Positions 44,736-54,469 of a stretch of DNA of 64,000 nucleotides are shown one piece after another (positions within the stretch are counted from its first letter, which is position 1; each line of letters opens with the position of its first letter). Location: assembly GCA_021800035.1 (NCBI GenBank), contig JAJYZJ010000003.1, positions 1 to 64,000 on the forward strand, given 5' to 3'. Under the pieces are notes generated by a model. That model was not told where the DNA came from and did no database searches. It was given only the letters and a program-made list of their open reading frames with translations. A program made the position numbers and the translations under genes. This DNA is from an archaeon. GTDB lineage: Archaea; Thermoproteota; Thermoprotei_A; Marsarchaeales; Marsarchaeaceae.

Positions 44736-44810
44736 GGGCCCGTGGCCTAGCATGGATAGGGCGGCGGCCTTCGGAGCCGTAAGTCGAGGGTTCAAATCCC
44801 TCCGGGCCCG
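44736..44810 (+). tRNA. tRNA-Arg (TCG)
   Basis: 75 nt cloverleaf: acceptor GGGCCCG with CGGGCCC, anticodon stem GCGGC/GCCGT around CTTCGGA (anticodon TCG), T arm GAGGGTTCAAATCCCTC, discriminator G. No intron, no CCA. The coaD start follows 19 bp later. Confidence 0.95.
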
Positions 44811-44829
44811 TAAAGTGTGAAAACCAAAA

Positions 44830-45303
44830 TTGAAGAAAGCGGCTACGGGGGGGACTTTCGCGGTAATTCATAAAGGACATGAGGCTCTGTTTGACAGGAG
44901 CAGCAAAGCCTCATCGTTAGTGACAGTGGGTGTGACGACGTCAGGGCTCTCTCCAAAGAGCCACCTTATTCCTCCTTTTGAGGTAAGGAGCAGACAAATC
45001 CTGCGCTATTTTGAATCGCATTACGGTTTCAGACCGATTATCGCTCCCCTTACAGACCACTATGGACCTGTCGTAAACGACCCCGAGTACAGGACTCTGG
45101 TTACGAGCGAAGAGAATCTGCCTTTTGCATGCCAGATCCGAATGTTGAGATATAAGAAGGGCTACCCTTCCCTTTCAATTGCTGTGGTGCATACCGTTCG
45201 TGCAGGTGACGGTCGACCAATATCCTCAACCAGAATCCTTAATGAAGAAGTAGATGTCACCGGAAGAGTGCTCTGTGAGATTGAGAAGGATTTGCCTTGG
45301 TAG
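44830..45303 (+). CDS. coaD: Phosphopantetheine adenylyltransferase, archaeal type
   Basis: 157 residues. GGTFAVIHKGHEALF is the HxGH nucleotidyltransferase motif, and ISSTRI near 138 is the second conserved site. It makes dephospho-CoA from phosphopantetheine and ATP in coenzyme A synthesis. Starts with TTG at 44830, right after the tRNA gene, and overlaps pheS by 7 bp. Confidence 0.92.
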   Translation: MKKAATGGTFAVIHKGHEALFDRSSKASSLVTVGVTTSGLSPKSHLIPPFEVRSRQILRYFESHYGFRPIIAPLTDHYGPVVNDPEYRTLVTSEENLPFACQIRMLRYKKGYPSLSIAVVHTVRAGDGRPISSTRILNEEVDVTGRVLCEIEKDLPW

Positions 45304-46808
45304 CCAACATAACCGAAAACGAGGAAAGGGTGCTCTTGGCGCTAAAAGACGGCGTCGAGAGAAATTTGGAAGAAGTCTCAAAGACGACTGGATTGCCGGA
45401 TTCAGCAGTTGCCTCTGCTATTGAGTCACTGAGCATGAAAAACCTTCTAAAAAAATCAACTTCGACCGCTGTCTTTGCCGAACCCACTGAACGCGCAATG
45501 AGAACCAGTTCTCTGCCAGAAGACAGTCTCTATGCGACCATAGGGGAAGGCATGACCTTGAGCGCCGCTAAATCAGAGTCCCACCTCGATGATCAGAGTT
45601 TCAATGCAGCGCTAGCTTGGGGGATTAAGAGAGGTCTGATACGGCTGGTGCAAGTGGGCGTTCAAGGGGGGGTTGAAAGACGAATCGAAAGATTGAATCC
45701 CCCCCAGAAGCTTGGGGAGACATTCCAGAGACTGAAGGAGCAACGGAGACTGCCCGTAAATGAGACTCCGGCTGAGCTCGAGGTCCTGAGGGAGAGGCAG
45801 CTTGCCGCTTTAAAACAAAGGAGCGAAGTGCGCGTGAAGGCAGGTGCAGAACTTTCAGAAGATTATATTCGTTCACTCAGAAGGCCAACAGTACTGTCCC
45901 ACAAAACACTCGTTGACGGTTCCTATCGCACGCTGGAAGTTCCACCATACCAGTACGCCCTTAGAAGGAAGGCATCGTTTCACCGTGGCAAGAACCACTT
46001 CTATCTTGAATTTCTGCAGATGGTCAAAGAAACCCTTGTAGCGATGGGGTTTGAGGAAATGTACGGACCCTATATCGAATACGAGTTCTGGAACTTTGAT
46101 GCCCTCTTCGTTCCCCAAGATCACATTGCGCGAGAAGCCCACCAAAGCTATGCCATTTCTGGTGAGCCACACTTACCCCCCGCCCCTGCCAAGGACCTTA
46201 TGCGAAATGTAGGTGAGGTGCATGCGGCTGGAGGGACAACCGGCTCCATTGGATGGGGAAGCCATTGGAGCCCGGAAATTGCGTTGAGGCTTGTCCTGAG
46301 ATCCCACACTACATCAGTCTCTGCTAGGAAACTGGGGGAGCATCCCGGTGACTCCTACAAGTTCTTTACGATTGATAGAAATTTCAGAAGGGACCCTCTC
46401 GACGCTACCCATCTGCCGGAATTTCAGCAATGTGAGGGAATCGTCGGTGGCGAACATCTTACTTTTCGGAATCTTCTTGGTTTTCTTGAGGAATTCGCAC
46501 ACAGCTTCGGAGTCACCAAAATCAGGTTCAAGCCCGGTTACTTTCCATTCACAGAGCCGAGCGTGGAAGCTTACATTTATCACCAGAATTTGGGCTGGGT
46601 GGAGGCCGCACCAGGAGGCATGTTTAGGCCGGAAGTTACTGCGCCTCTCGGGATCACACATCCTGTCTTGGCGTGGGGAATTGGTATTACCCGATTTGCA
46701 ATGGCCTATTACGGACTTAACGACATACGAGAGCTGGTAACCCAGGACCTCGAAACAATACTTCTCAAGGAGGAGGCGGTCTCCAAGTTTGCCAACAATC
46801 GAGATTGA
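45297..46808 (+). CDS. pheS: Phenylalanyl-tRNA synthetase alpha subunit
   Basis: 503 residues. The N-terminal winged-helix repeats bind tRNA; the class II catalytic core includes FEEMYGPYIEYEFWNFDALF (motif 1), FFTIDRNFRRDPLDATHLPEF (motif 2, split here) and GWGIGITR-type motif 3 near 475 (LAWGIGITRFAM). It charges tRNA-Phe with the beta subunit. TTG start; overlaps coaD upstream and pheT downstream by 20 bp. Confidence 0.96.
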   Translation: MVANITENEERVLLALKDGVERNLEEVSKTTGLPDSAVASAIESLSMKNLLKKSTSTAVFAEPTERAMRTSSLPEDSLYATIGEGMTLSAAKSESHLDDQSFNAALAWGIKRGLIRLVQVGVQGGVERRIERLNPPQKLGETFQRLKEQRRLPVNETPAELEVLRERQLAALKQRSEVRVKAGAELSEDYIRSLRRPTVLSHKTLVDGSYRTLEVPPYQYALRRKASFHRGKNHFYLEFLQMVKETLVAMGFEEMYGPYIEYEFWNFDALFVPQDHIAREAHQSYAISGEPHLPPAPAKDLMRNVGEVHAAGGTTGSIGWGSHWSPEIALRLVLRSHTTSVSARKLGEHPGDSYKFFTIDRNFRRDPLDATHLPEFQQCEGIVGGEHLTFRNLLGFLEEFAHSFGVTKIRFKPGYFPFTEPSVEAYIYHQNLGWVEAAPGGMFRPEVTAPLGITHPVLAWGIGITRFAMAYYGLNDIRELVTQDLETILLKEEAVSKFANNRD

Positions 46809-48456
46809 TCGCCGTACTTTGACCCGAATCGTGGGACGCGAAATAGGTGATGCAGAGCTCGAGGAGCTACTTTTCAATTTCAAAGGAGAGATCCAGTCAA
46901 GGGGTACAAGCACCGTGGCCGTAGAGCTTAACGCGGATAGGGTGGACCTGATGTGCTCTGCCGGATTGGGTCGTGCCTTCAAGGGTTTCCTTGGCCTTGA
47001 ACTTGGCTTCCCGCGCTATCCTTTGGCAGAAACCGATTTTACGCTTGACGTTGATACGAGCAGTCTCAGAGAAAAACGACCTTTTATGGTCGCCTATGTT
47101 GTAAAAGGAGTTCGATTAGACGAAATTTCTGTGCGGGAGTTGATAGATTTTCAGGAGAGAATGCACCAGATTCTCTCAGGAAATAGACTGCGGTTTGCGA
47201 TTGGCGTCCACGATGTGTCCCGCTTGGTAAGCCACAGACTGACGTACTGTGCAGTAGGCTCCTCGAGTATTAGTTTCATTCCACTCGGAGCTGAGAGAGA
47301 AATGAATGCCGCCCAGATCCTGGCCGAACACCCGAAGGGCCAGGAATTTTCTCATTTGGTAGCGGGATGGAGCTCTTACCCATTACTTGCAACAGACGCG
47401 GGCGAAGTGCTTTCGATGCCCCCGATCATAAACGGTTCACTCACCCAACTTACTGCACACTCAACCTCACTTATGGTAGATGTGACAGGAACGGATCTCA
47501 CGCTGGTTCGATCGGCGGCCCAGTTGATGGCCTTTACAATTGCGGAGTTTGGCGGCGCCGTAGCCAAGGTACTTCCGTCAGGCGCAGCGGACGTGGAAGC
47601 CGCGAAGCCTGCGAATTTGCCGGAAATGCGAGAAATGGAGTTGGATTGTGACTACTTACGGGGGATACTCGGACTACCTCTAAAGAAATCCAGCATTGCA
47701 TCGCTATTGGGCAGAGCCAGATTTGATTCTGTATCACAAAGAGGAAACCGGATTATAGCTAAAGTACCCTTATACAGGCTGGACATCATGCACCAGGTCG
47801 ACCTCATCGAGGATGTGGCGATGATGTATGGCTATCAAAATATAGGGCCGGAGAGGCCATATCACGCAACTAACGGCTCATTGCATACAATAACACTCAT
47901 AACAGAAGGTGCGAGAAGAAGTCTCTCAAGCCTTGGGTTCATTGAAGTCAATAATATGTTACTGTGTGCCAGCTCCGCTTCTTTCTGGAGCCAGCCTCTT
48001 GATATGATCCGGCTATCCAATCCAATGTCCCACGATATGGATTCTCTGAGGAGCAGCCTGCTTCCGGGCCTCCTTTCATCCCTGACTAAGAATCAGAACA
48101 AACCCAAACCAATTCACATTTTTGAGGTGGGGCCCGTGGTAGGTATAAGAGACGGCTCGTACGTCCAGTCTTACAACGCGTGTGCGCTGGTTTGTGACAA
48201 CGTGGCAAGCTGCGATATCATAGAGGACTTTTTCGCCCAGTTCTGTCTCGATACAGGGCTCACCCCCAGTTTCGGCGATCGGGCAGGTGACCCGTTCCTC
48301 GCTGGTAGAGGGAGTATAATACTGCTCCCCGACAAGCGCCAAGGCAGAATTGGAGAGGTCAGTCCAGAAATACTGCGCAGGATTGGCCTTGATTATCCCG
48401 TTGCATGCTTTGAGCTCGAACTTTGCTTGCCCAGTCTGAGGCGGCTAACCTATTAG
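46789..48456 (+). CDS. pheT: Phenylalanyl-tRNA synthetase beta subunit
   Basis: 555 residues, the usual archaeal length. B3/4 editing domain (RFAIGVHDVSRLVSHRLTYC and after), B5 (DLIEDVAMMYGYQNI) and a closing catalytic-like domain (FEVGPVVGI, GRIGEVSPEIL) are seen. The start is TTG 46789, 20 bp inside pheS, so the subunits are coupled for equal production. Confidence 0.95.
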   Translation: MPTIEIDRRTLTRIVGREIGDAELEELLFNFKGEIQSRGTSTVAVELNADRVDLMCSAGLGRAFKGFLGLELGFPRYPLAETDFTLDVDTSSLREKRPFMVAYVVKGVRLDEISVRELIDFQERMHQILSGNRLRFAIGVHDVSRLVSHRLTYCAVGSSSISFIPLGAEREMNAAQILAEHPKGQEFSHLVAGWSSYPLLATDAGEVLSMPPIINGSLTQLTAHSTSLMVDVTGTDLTLVRSAAQLMAFTIAEFGGAVAKVLPSGAADVEAAKPANLPEMREMELDCDYLRGILGLPLKKSSIASLLGRARFDSVSQRGNRIIAKVPLYRLDIMHQVDLIEDVAMMYGYQNIGPERPYHATNGSLHTITLITEGARRSLSSLGFIEVNNMLLCASSASFWSQPLDMIRLSNPMSHDMDSLRSSLLPGLLSSLTKNQNKPKPIHIFEVGPVVGIRDGSYVQSYNACALVCDNVASCDIIEDFFAQFCLDTGLTPSFGDRAGDPFLAGRGSIILLPDKRQGRIGEVSPEILRRIGLDYPVACFELELCLPSLRRLTY

Positions 48457-49191
48457 AGACTTCCAGAAACTCTTATGCGGGCGGTCGGAACCGGCCCGGT
48501 TCGAGGGCCACGTCTAGTGGGCGTTAGCCTGTCAGTGAAATGTGGTGTCAGAGACTGGGCAACAGGCCGCTCATAGTAGTTGTTTGCGAGCGAAAAGCTT
48601 CGAATCCTTAAGAGGAGGATGAATGCGGGCGCGTCGTTTGAATACTTCGGGCCCAACCACAACTAATTGATTCCTGACCGAGCGAGGAACTCTGGCCAGT
48701 GAATAGCATCGCGTTTGCGGCAAGCCATGGATTGGAGCTTGGGACTCTGATTGGCCGCCGACTCAGGAGGTCCATGCGCCTTGTGCATGAGAAGGCGCCA
48801 GGTGCACACGCATGCGGTTTCTCAGGAAGGAAATACCACAGAAATTCCCCAAGGAGCCCCCAAATGTGGAGGAATGCGGTTAGAATCTTGCGAGCCTCAC
48901 ATCAAACTCTGAAACCGCTTAAACGCTTGGACATCGGAGCGAATCGTGGTAGTTGCTAACGGCTTCCCATGCCACTCCTATGCTAGGAGGTAAGTCTCGG
49001 ACTCTGCGACGCTCCAATACAAATTATTCTTATTCCGCAGAAAAGGACATACACTAGACGGATGCATTGACATGTAGAAACACATTTTTGACCAGACCAT
49101 CATTGCATCGCTAAAATTCCTCATTATGAATGGTACTGGGCGATTAAGCAGGCCTTATAAAATGCGTTCAGCGAGGACATCATGAAAACTC
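48457..49191. other. 735-bp gene-free stretch between pheT and dnaG
   Basis: Unusually long for the dense core half of the window. I find no coding frame, tRNA or known RNA motif. GC-rich blocks near 48477-48520 (GGTCGGAACCGGCCCGGTTC) can form hairpins. The dnaG promoter lies at the right end. Confidence 0.45.
49154..49163 (+). promoter_or_regulatory. TATA box for dnaG-pelota
   Basis: CTTATAAAAT lies about 33 bp upstream of the dnaG ATG at 49192, giving a short leader of roughly 5-10 bases. Confidence 0.55.
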
Positions 49192-50478
49192 ATGGGTGGA
49201 ATGCCCGCCAGTTCAACAAAGTACATAATTCACGCTCCTTGCGAAGTTGATGGAATCATTGACAAAAGCGACGTCATAGGAGCAATATTCGGACAGACTG
49301 AAGGCTTGTTTAACGACGAATATGACTTTCGTTCGTTACTAGAGAAGGGCCGGATCGGACGAATCATGGTAGACTTGGAAACCCACGACAACCGCAGCGT
49401 GGGTCGCATCATGATTCCTTCTAACCTCGACAGGGCGGAGACGGCTCTTATTGCCTCGATAGTTGAAAATGTTGACCGAATCGGCCCCTACGCCGCACGA
49501 ATCAGCATCGAAAACATCGAAGACACGCGGATGGAGAAGGTAAATCGCGTGATATCGAGAGCCAAGGAAATCTTGGAGGGGTGGGACCGGAAGCAGCAAA
49601 AGGTTGACGTCAAAGAAATGCTTCAGGGTCTTCTCGGGAAGGTGCGTGAGTCGTTCGTTGTGCCCTACGGACCGGAGAAACTGGACGCTGGCCCGGACGT
49701 TGATAGCTCAGAATCGATTATTTTGGTGGAAGGCAGAGCAGATGTGCTCAACCTGCTGAGATACGATTACCGGAATGCAATATCTTTGGGAGGTGCAGCC
49801 GAGCGTGTGCCAAAGTCAGTGATTGATCTATGCAGAACAAAGGAAGCGACCGTCTTCCTTGATGGCGACCGGGGAGGAGACCTCATCCTCAAGCGCCTTT
49901 TAGAGCTAGCCGAAGTCGATTTTGTGGCGAGGGCTCCGCAAGGAAAAGAAGTCGAAGAGCTCACTGGCAAGGAAATCATGAAGGCACTAGCTAACAAGGT
50001 ACCAGCTTTGGTCCAAGTTCAGCCAGAAAAGTTGCAACCGGCTCCGCAATCTCAATCTCAATCTCAACCGCAGCACTTCCCCGAACCGCGATCTCATGAG
50101 CATCCTCAAGTATACCGTGAGCATCAGCGAGAACAGGTCACGGCACAGGTCTCACAGGCAAGGGAAAAAGAACACATCCCGGTCCCCGATAAGCTCCTAG
50201 AGCTCATGAGGAGCCTAAACGGAACGCTCGAGGCGGTCGTTCTAGACTCCGACTATAATGTTCTCGCGAAGGTTCCCGTCAAGGAGATGGCTGATAAACT
50301 TCATGACCTGCAAGGCAAGTCGCCTTTCGCGGTGGTATTTGACGGCGTAATCAGTCAGCGTATATTGGACACTTCGAGCGAAAAGTCCATTCGGTACGTC
50401 GTAGGAAATAGGATGGGTAATATCGTGCGGCGACCGAGCGGAGTTGTCACGCTCACCTTCGAAGAAGCAATGGCATAA
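49192..50478 (+). CDS. dnaG: Archaeal DnaG (TOPRIM) protein
   Basis: 428 residues. The TOPRIM core ESIILVEGRADVLNLLR and VFLDGDRGGDLIL carries the Glu and DxD metal ligands. Residues about 280-320 form a Gln/Ser/Pro/His-rich linker, then a C-terminal domain. Archaeal DnaG is a component of, or bound to, the RNA exosome, where it helps with A-rich RNAs; primase activity is also reported. Pelota follows after 2 bp. Confidence 0.93.
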   Translation: MGGMPASSTKYIIHAPCEVDGIIDKSDVIGAIFGQTEGLFNDEYDFRSLLEKGRIGRIMVDLETHDNRSVGRIMIPSNLDRAETALIASIVENVDRIGPYAARISIENIEDTRMEKVNRVISRAKEILEGWDRKQQKVDVKEMLQGLLGKVRESFVVPYGPEKLDAGPDVDSSESIILVEGRADVLNLLRYDYRNAISLGGAAERVPKSVIDLCRTKEATVFLDGDRGGDLILKRLLELAEVDFVARAPQGKEVEELTGKEIMKALANKVPALVQVQPEKLQPAPQSQSQSQPQHFPEPRSHEHPQVYREHQREQVTAQVSQAREKEHIPVPDKLLELMRSLNGTLEAVVLDSDYNVLAKVPVKEMADKLHDLQGKSPFAVVFDGVISQRILDTSSEKSIRYVVGNRMGNIVRRPSGVVTLTFEEAMA

Positions 50479-50480
50479 AT

Positions 50481-51539
50481 ATGCGCGTTCTTGCGCGCGA
50501 CCCCAAAGCAGGTTCAATAACGCTTCAGGTTACTTCACCCAGCGATTTCTGGAGTTTGGAGTCGATTCTTGCGGCAGGCGATGAGGTCACTGCGAGAACG
50601 AGCAGAATGCTTCGTTCCAGAGATGGAACGGAGCGTTCAGGGAGGGTACCGACTACCTTGTCAGTGCGAGTTGAGAAAGTATCGTTCGAACCATTCACTA
50701 GCACTTTTAGAATTACGGGGAAGGTGACCAGAGACCCTGATGAGCTCGGCATTCTTGGCTCGTATCATACAGTCGTGGCCGAGATTGGCTCGGTACTCAC
50801 TATAGCAAAGACCCGTTGGCAGGAAGCCGAGCTTCAAGCACTGCTAAGAGAAGCGCCTGCTCAGACTGTTGGCGTGGTAGCTCTCGATTACGACGAAGTC
50901 GCTTTCGCTAGGGTTTGGGATTACGGAGTGGAGACTGTTGCAACATGGTCGACCGGAATTCCTGGGAAGGAGGAGCGAAAACATGAGGAGCTGGTCTCCG
51001 AGAGCCTAGAGAAGATCGCAAACGACTTGACCAAGTTTATCAGGGCCGGAGAACCGGTAGTGTTCGCTGGCCCGGGTTACCTAAAGCAAAGGTTGCTGGG
51101 CCTCGTTAAGGGTGCACTCGTAAAAAAGGGGGTGCACGTTGACGCAACACTTGTAGACACATCATATGGCGGGCAAGCAGGAGTTAAAGAGGCAGTAACC
51201 AAGCTCTTGGACAAAGGCTTTCTAGAGAAGCTCAGAGTTTCAGAAGAAACCAAGCTCATGGATAGGTTGTTTTCTGAGCTTGCATTAACGTCAGGAAGAA
51301 GGGTGGCCGTGGGTTACACAGAGGTTGAAAAGAGCGCTCGGGATGGTGCAATCCAGGAAATGCTGATATCTGAAAAGATGTTAAAGAATGACTACGACCA
51401 CGCTCATGACCTCATTTTCACAGTCGAAAAATATCGCGGTAAGGTACACATAATTTCGGAGCATCACGAAAAAGGCGAGCAGTTAGTGGGGTTGGGCGGG
51501 TATGCCGCCTTCCTAAGGTATGCCGTGACAGCCCGCTAG
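50481..51539 (+). CDS. pelA: Pelota (Dom34) ribosome-rescue factor
   Basis: 352 residues with the three eRF1-like domains; the N-terminal Sm-like domain begins RVLARDPKAGSITLQV. It lacks the GGQ motif of release factors, as expected. Pelota recognises stalled ribosomes and, with ABCE1 (also in this window), splits them. Lies in an operon with dnaG, tying RNA decay and rescue together. Convergent overlap of 4 bp with the radical SAM gene. Confidence 0.93.
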   Translation: MRVLARDPKAGSITLQVTSPSDFWSLESILAAGDEVTARTSRMLRSRDGTERSGRVPTTLSVRVEKVSFEPFTSTFRITGKVTRDPDELGILGSYHTVVAEIGSVLTIAKTRWQEAELQALLREAPAQTVGVVALDYDEVAFARVWDYGVETVATWSTGIPGKEERKHEELVSESLEKIANDLTKFIRAGEPVVFAGPGYLKQRLLGLVKGALVKKGVHVDATLVDTSYGGQAGVKEAVTKLLDKGFLEKLRVSEETKLMDRLFSELALTSGRRVAVGYTEVEKSARDGAIQEMLISEKMLKNDYDHAHDLIFTVEKYRGKVHIISEHHEKGEQLVGLGGYAAFLRYAVTAR

Positions 51540-52414
51540 AGTCTTTCATAGACCGGATTCTTGTATGTCGGAGCGAACCTGATGAGCTCCCCCTTCTCCG
51601 CTCTGAGGACCGTGCCATCATCCAGCAATTCACCCCTTATTCTTTTCGCCGCGAAGGATGATACCAGCCTGTTTCTATACTGGATAAGATATTTGGAACG
51701 AACAGTGCAGTAGTGTACAGGGATAATTTCCCTAAGTTCCGACATGAGCTCCAGAATTCTCTTGTCGGGGTAGGAGAGGATTGCGGAGTTACTTCCCTGA
51801 AGGGTAAGACCTGCTGCGGCGAAGGAGTTTTCTTCATTCACTTCATACTCGTCTAGTATCATGAACTGGGCCCCTGCTCTTTTCGCTTTCTTTGCTTCCG
51901 CACGAAGGTCAACGCCCTCAAGCGCAGGTATTTCGACACCCACTCTCCATGGGTATTGTGACGCCACTTCTATTGAGCGTTCTACTCCCGGCGCTGCAAT
52001 TATGTGAAATCTTATCTCGTCAAGGCCCGACTCATAGAGTTCTCGAGCTACCCTCTCACTCAAATTCGGGAATCCGCTGTACAAGTGTATATGGTGAGAC
52101 TTTCCGAATTTCTCTTTGAGCGCTCTAACGTATTCTGCGACACGTTTCGGCACTACCAATGGCTCGCCGCCTGTAACTGCTGTACCAACCGCCCCAGACT
52201 CTTCAGCTTCTAAGATAGCGTCCTCTACACACAGCACTGGTCTTTCGTTTGCGTACATCTTATCGGTCCACATCTTTGAGGCGCTCACTGGGCAATAGTA
52301 ACATTTGTTGGGACAAAGCCCCGTAATGAAGAGGGTCATCTTATGTCCCATAAGGCAGAGTGCACAGCCGTCTGCGAGCGCACCCGTAGACACATTCAAT
52401 CCCTTTTCTATCAT
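51536..52414 (-). CDS. Radical SAM protein
   Basis: 292 residues. FITGLCPNKCYYCPVS supplies the CxxxCxxC site for the 4Fe-4S cluster that cleaves SAM; TGGEPLVVPKRV follows. An upstream ADGCALCLMGHK adds further Cys. The frame is open to 52657, but that part overlaps a better small membrane gene, and the ATG at 52414 overlaps its stop (ATGA). Substrate unknown. Confidence 0.8.
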   Translation of the reverse strand: MIEKGLNVSTGALADGCALCLMGHKMTLFITGLCPNKCYYCPVSASKMWTDKMYANERPVLCVEDAILEAEESGAVGTAVTGGEPLVVPKRVAEYVRALKEKFGKSHHIHLYSGFPNLSERVARELYESGLDEIRFHIIAAPGVERSIEVASQYPWRVGVEIPALEGVDLRAEAKKAKRAGAQFMILDEYEVNEENSFAAAGLTLQGSNSAILSYPDKRILELMSELREIIPVHYCTVRSKYLIQYRNRLVSSFAAKRIRGELLDDGTVLRAEKGELIRFAPTYKNPVYERL

Positions 52415-52650
52415 CCAGCGACAAGTGCGACTAACCAGATTATTAGTGCACCGAGTACGAGCCTCTTCCCCATTCTTCTCTCCAGCCCGGAGAACCAGAG
52501 CACGATACCAATAAGAAGCATAAAGATTGATATTGGTTCGAGCACGCTGATAGTAGCTTTGAGAAGCAATCCCAGAGTCCATGTTATGAATGAGGTGACC
52601 TGGTTCACTACCGACTGCAGAATGGACTCTGCTGAGCTCGCTATGCTCAT
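52411..52650 (-). CDS. Small membrane protein coupled to the radical SAM gene
   Basis: 79 residues with an amphipathic N-terminal helix and two or three membrane segments (ITWTLGLLLKATISVLEPIS, IFMLLIGIVLWFSGLE, LVLGALIIWLVALVAG). No family recognised. The reading is more protein-like than the overlapping extension of the radical SAM frame, and the ATGA junction indicates coupling. Confidence 0.55.
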   Translation of the reverse strand: MSIASSAESILQSVVNQVTSFITWTLGLLLKATISVLEPISIFMLLIGIVLWFSGLERRMGKRLVLGALIIWLVALVAG

Positions 52651-52862
52651 TACGCACTTCTCCGCATCAGACCTTAATGCTATCTGGATTCATATGTACG
52701 AATGAGACAAGCATCGAATGCCCGGGATCAGTGACGTTGGTGTTCGGGGTTTGTCACTAATCGACAACCGCGCCTCTCATTTTTACTAGTGCTAAATCTC
52801 TGTAGCCGGGCATCACAACCTTAATGCAACGCTGAGAACACGATCGCTACTGAGACAGGTTA

Positions 52863-53837
52863 ATGTGTGCTGAGCGACTTTGTTCGGATTGTGAGTCGAG
52901 GCAAGCGGTATATTTCGACTCAACTTCAGGCTTACGTTATTGTGCCTCGTGCTTTGTTCATAAGGTCTACAGGGGCGCTCTCAGAAACATCAAGAACGAG
53001 CATATGATAGAAAGAGGTGACAACGTTATGCTTGCGCTTTCTGGGGGCAAAGATAGCGTCGTTCTTGCCGATATCATGGCAAAGCTCGCAAAGCGTTTCA
53101 ATGGGATAACACTCTCGGCAGTGACCATAGATGAGGGGGTAACTGTCGCCGGGGGGGCATATCGGCAGGAGGCTGCGCGAATAGCAAGGGATGTCTGTGA
53201 TAAGCTCTCTATTCCCCACCGTCAATTCAGTTATCAGGAGCTTTTTGGTGCCAGCTTAGGAAGCTACCTCGAAACCTCTTCTTACAAGGGTTCGGCATGC
53301 GGGATATGTGGCGTGCTCCGACGTCGTGCTTTGAACATAGCAGCAAAGGAGCTAGGCGCGACAAAAATAGCAACTGGGCACAACAAGGACGACGAGGCAC
53401 AGACCATGTTAATGAACCTCTTTCGAGGCGACCTCGACCGCATACTGAGAAACGCTACTACAACTGCGGGTTTTGTGCCAAGAATTAAGCCCTTGAGAAA
53501 AACGTCAGAAAGAGAAATCGCAATGTATGCTTACCTCCAAGGCTTCCAGTTTCAGAGTGTTGAATGTCCGTATTCGCATGACACAACTCGCGACAAGGTG
53601 CGTGGTATTCTTGAGACCGCGAGTGAGTTTGCAAGCGGAACCAGTGACGCGCTTCTTAACTTACAGGAAAAGCTGGCTGAACTATTCGGAGAAAGGCAAG
53701 GTAATATGAGGCCTTGCGTTCGCTGTGGGGAGCCGACTTCTCCAAAGAGAACAACTTGTAAGGCCTGTGAATTTGAGTTGGAGAGGAATATCCATAGCGC
53801 ACTGCCGGAAGAGTCAAGAAACCCGAGTTTGTCATAG
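52863..53837 (+). CDS. TtuA/NcsA-type tRNA 2-thiolation enzyme
   Basis: 324 residues. Zinc pairs at both ends (CSDCES and CASC; CVRCGE and CKAC), the PP-loop LALSGGKDSVV near 58, and CGICGVLRRRAL near 142 for the Fe-S cluster define the TtuA/Ncs6 family, which thiolates uridines in tRNA (U54 or U34). The sulfur donor is usually a GG-ended ubiquitin-like protein such as the one at 39296. Confidence 0.88.
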   Translation: MCAERLCSDCESRQAVYFDSTSGLRYCASCFVHKVYRGALRNIKNEHMIERGDNVMLALSGGKDSVVLADIMAKLAKRFNGITLSAVTIDEGVTVAGGAYRQEAARIARDVCDKLSIPHRQFSYQELFGASLGSYLETSSYKGSACGICGVLRRRALNIAAKELGATKIATGHNKDDEAQTMLMNLFRGDLDRILRNATTTAGFVPRIKPLRKTSEREIAMYAYLQGFQFQSVECPYSHDTTRDKVRGILETASEFASGTSDALLNLQEKLAELFGERQGNMRPCVRCGEPTSPKRTTCKACEFELERNIHSALPEESRNPSLS

Positions 53838-53961
53838 ATTTACAGCCGTTCACGATAAGCTCTCCCTTGCTGACTGGCGACGTTGGCCCGAGCACAATCT
53901 TTCAATGGCTACTTGTGGTCCGACAGGCGGGTCATAACAAATAAGTTGAACCGCGCTCAGG

Positions 53962-54268
53962 ATTCGACGGGTAGGGTAGAGGGGCTCGTCCTCCCTCCAA
54001 GTTCGAAATGGACGCTATGCGAATACCAGTAACCCCCTAGCTGTGCCAGTCGATGGTCACGCCTTACAATCATGTCGATGCAGCCCATGGTCGAGGGGCG
54101 TATGGGAGCCGTCGCACCGCTCGTAGGGGCGGCCGCGCGGAATTGCAGAGGGGATCGAGTCAGGCCCGGGAGGGAGCAGCTTTACCTCTGACCATGCGCG
54201 TTCCCGATCTGGAAGGGCAAAGGATAAAGGATTGTGTAGTCGTAGCCAGAGCTTGGTGCGTCTAGGAG
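53962..54268 (+). ncRNA. ffs: SRP RNA (7S RNA)
   Basis: The helix 8 signature is clear: GTCAGGCCCGGGAGGGAGCAGC spans 54159-54180 (22 bases) and is closed by CTGAC at 54188-54192; the lower stem GGATCG (54152-54157) pairs with CGATCT (54205-54210). The segment has no believable protein frame and the length of about 300 nt is right for archaea. The ends are estimates. It scaffolds SRP19 and SRP54 for membrane targeting; FtsY, the receptor, is at 57431. tRNA-Ser follows directly. Confidence 0.85.
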
Positions 54269-54276
54269 GGGCCACT

Positions 54277-54361
54277 GCTGGGGTCTCCTAGCATGGTAGG
54301 GAGAGGGCTTGCTAAGCCCTTGGTCCTTGCGGCCGCGCGGGTTCAAATCCCGCCCCCAGCG
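54277..54361 (+). tRNA. tRNA-Ser (GCT)
   Basis: 85 nt with the long variable arm of class II tRNAs. Acceptor GCTGGGG/CCCCAGC, anticodon stem AGGGC/GCCCT around TTGCTAA (anticodon GCT), T arm GCGGGTTCAAATCCCGC, discriminator G. Probably cotranscribed with the SRP RNA just upstream. Confidence 0.95.
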
Positions 54362-54469
54362 TTCCGATTTTGATGCCTACAGCATATTCGTAACGCGTCC
54401 CATGTGTACCCGAATCGATTCTCCAAGTAAAGCTTATACCAAGAAATTCCTCTCATTTGTACTCGCTCA

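Noticed and set aside
48457-49150. Search for RNase P RNA in the pheT-dnaG gap and other large gaps
   Set aside because: The conserved GAGGAAAGTC and ACAGAAA segments could not be found on either strand.
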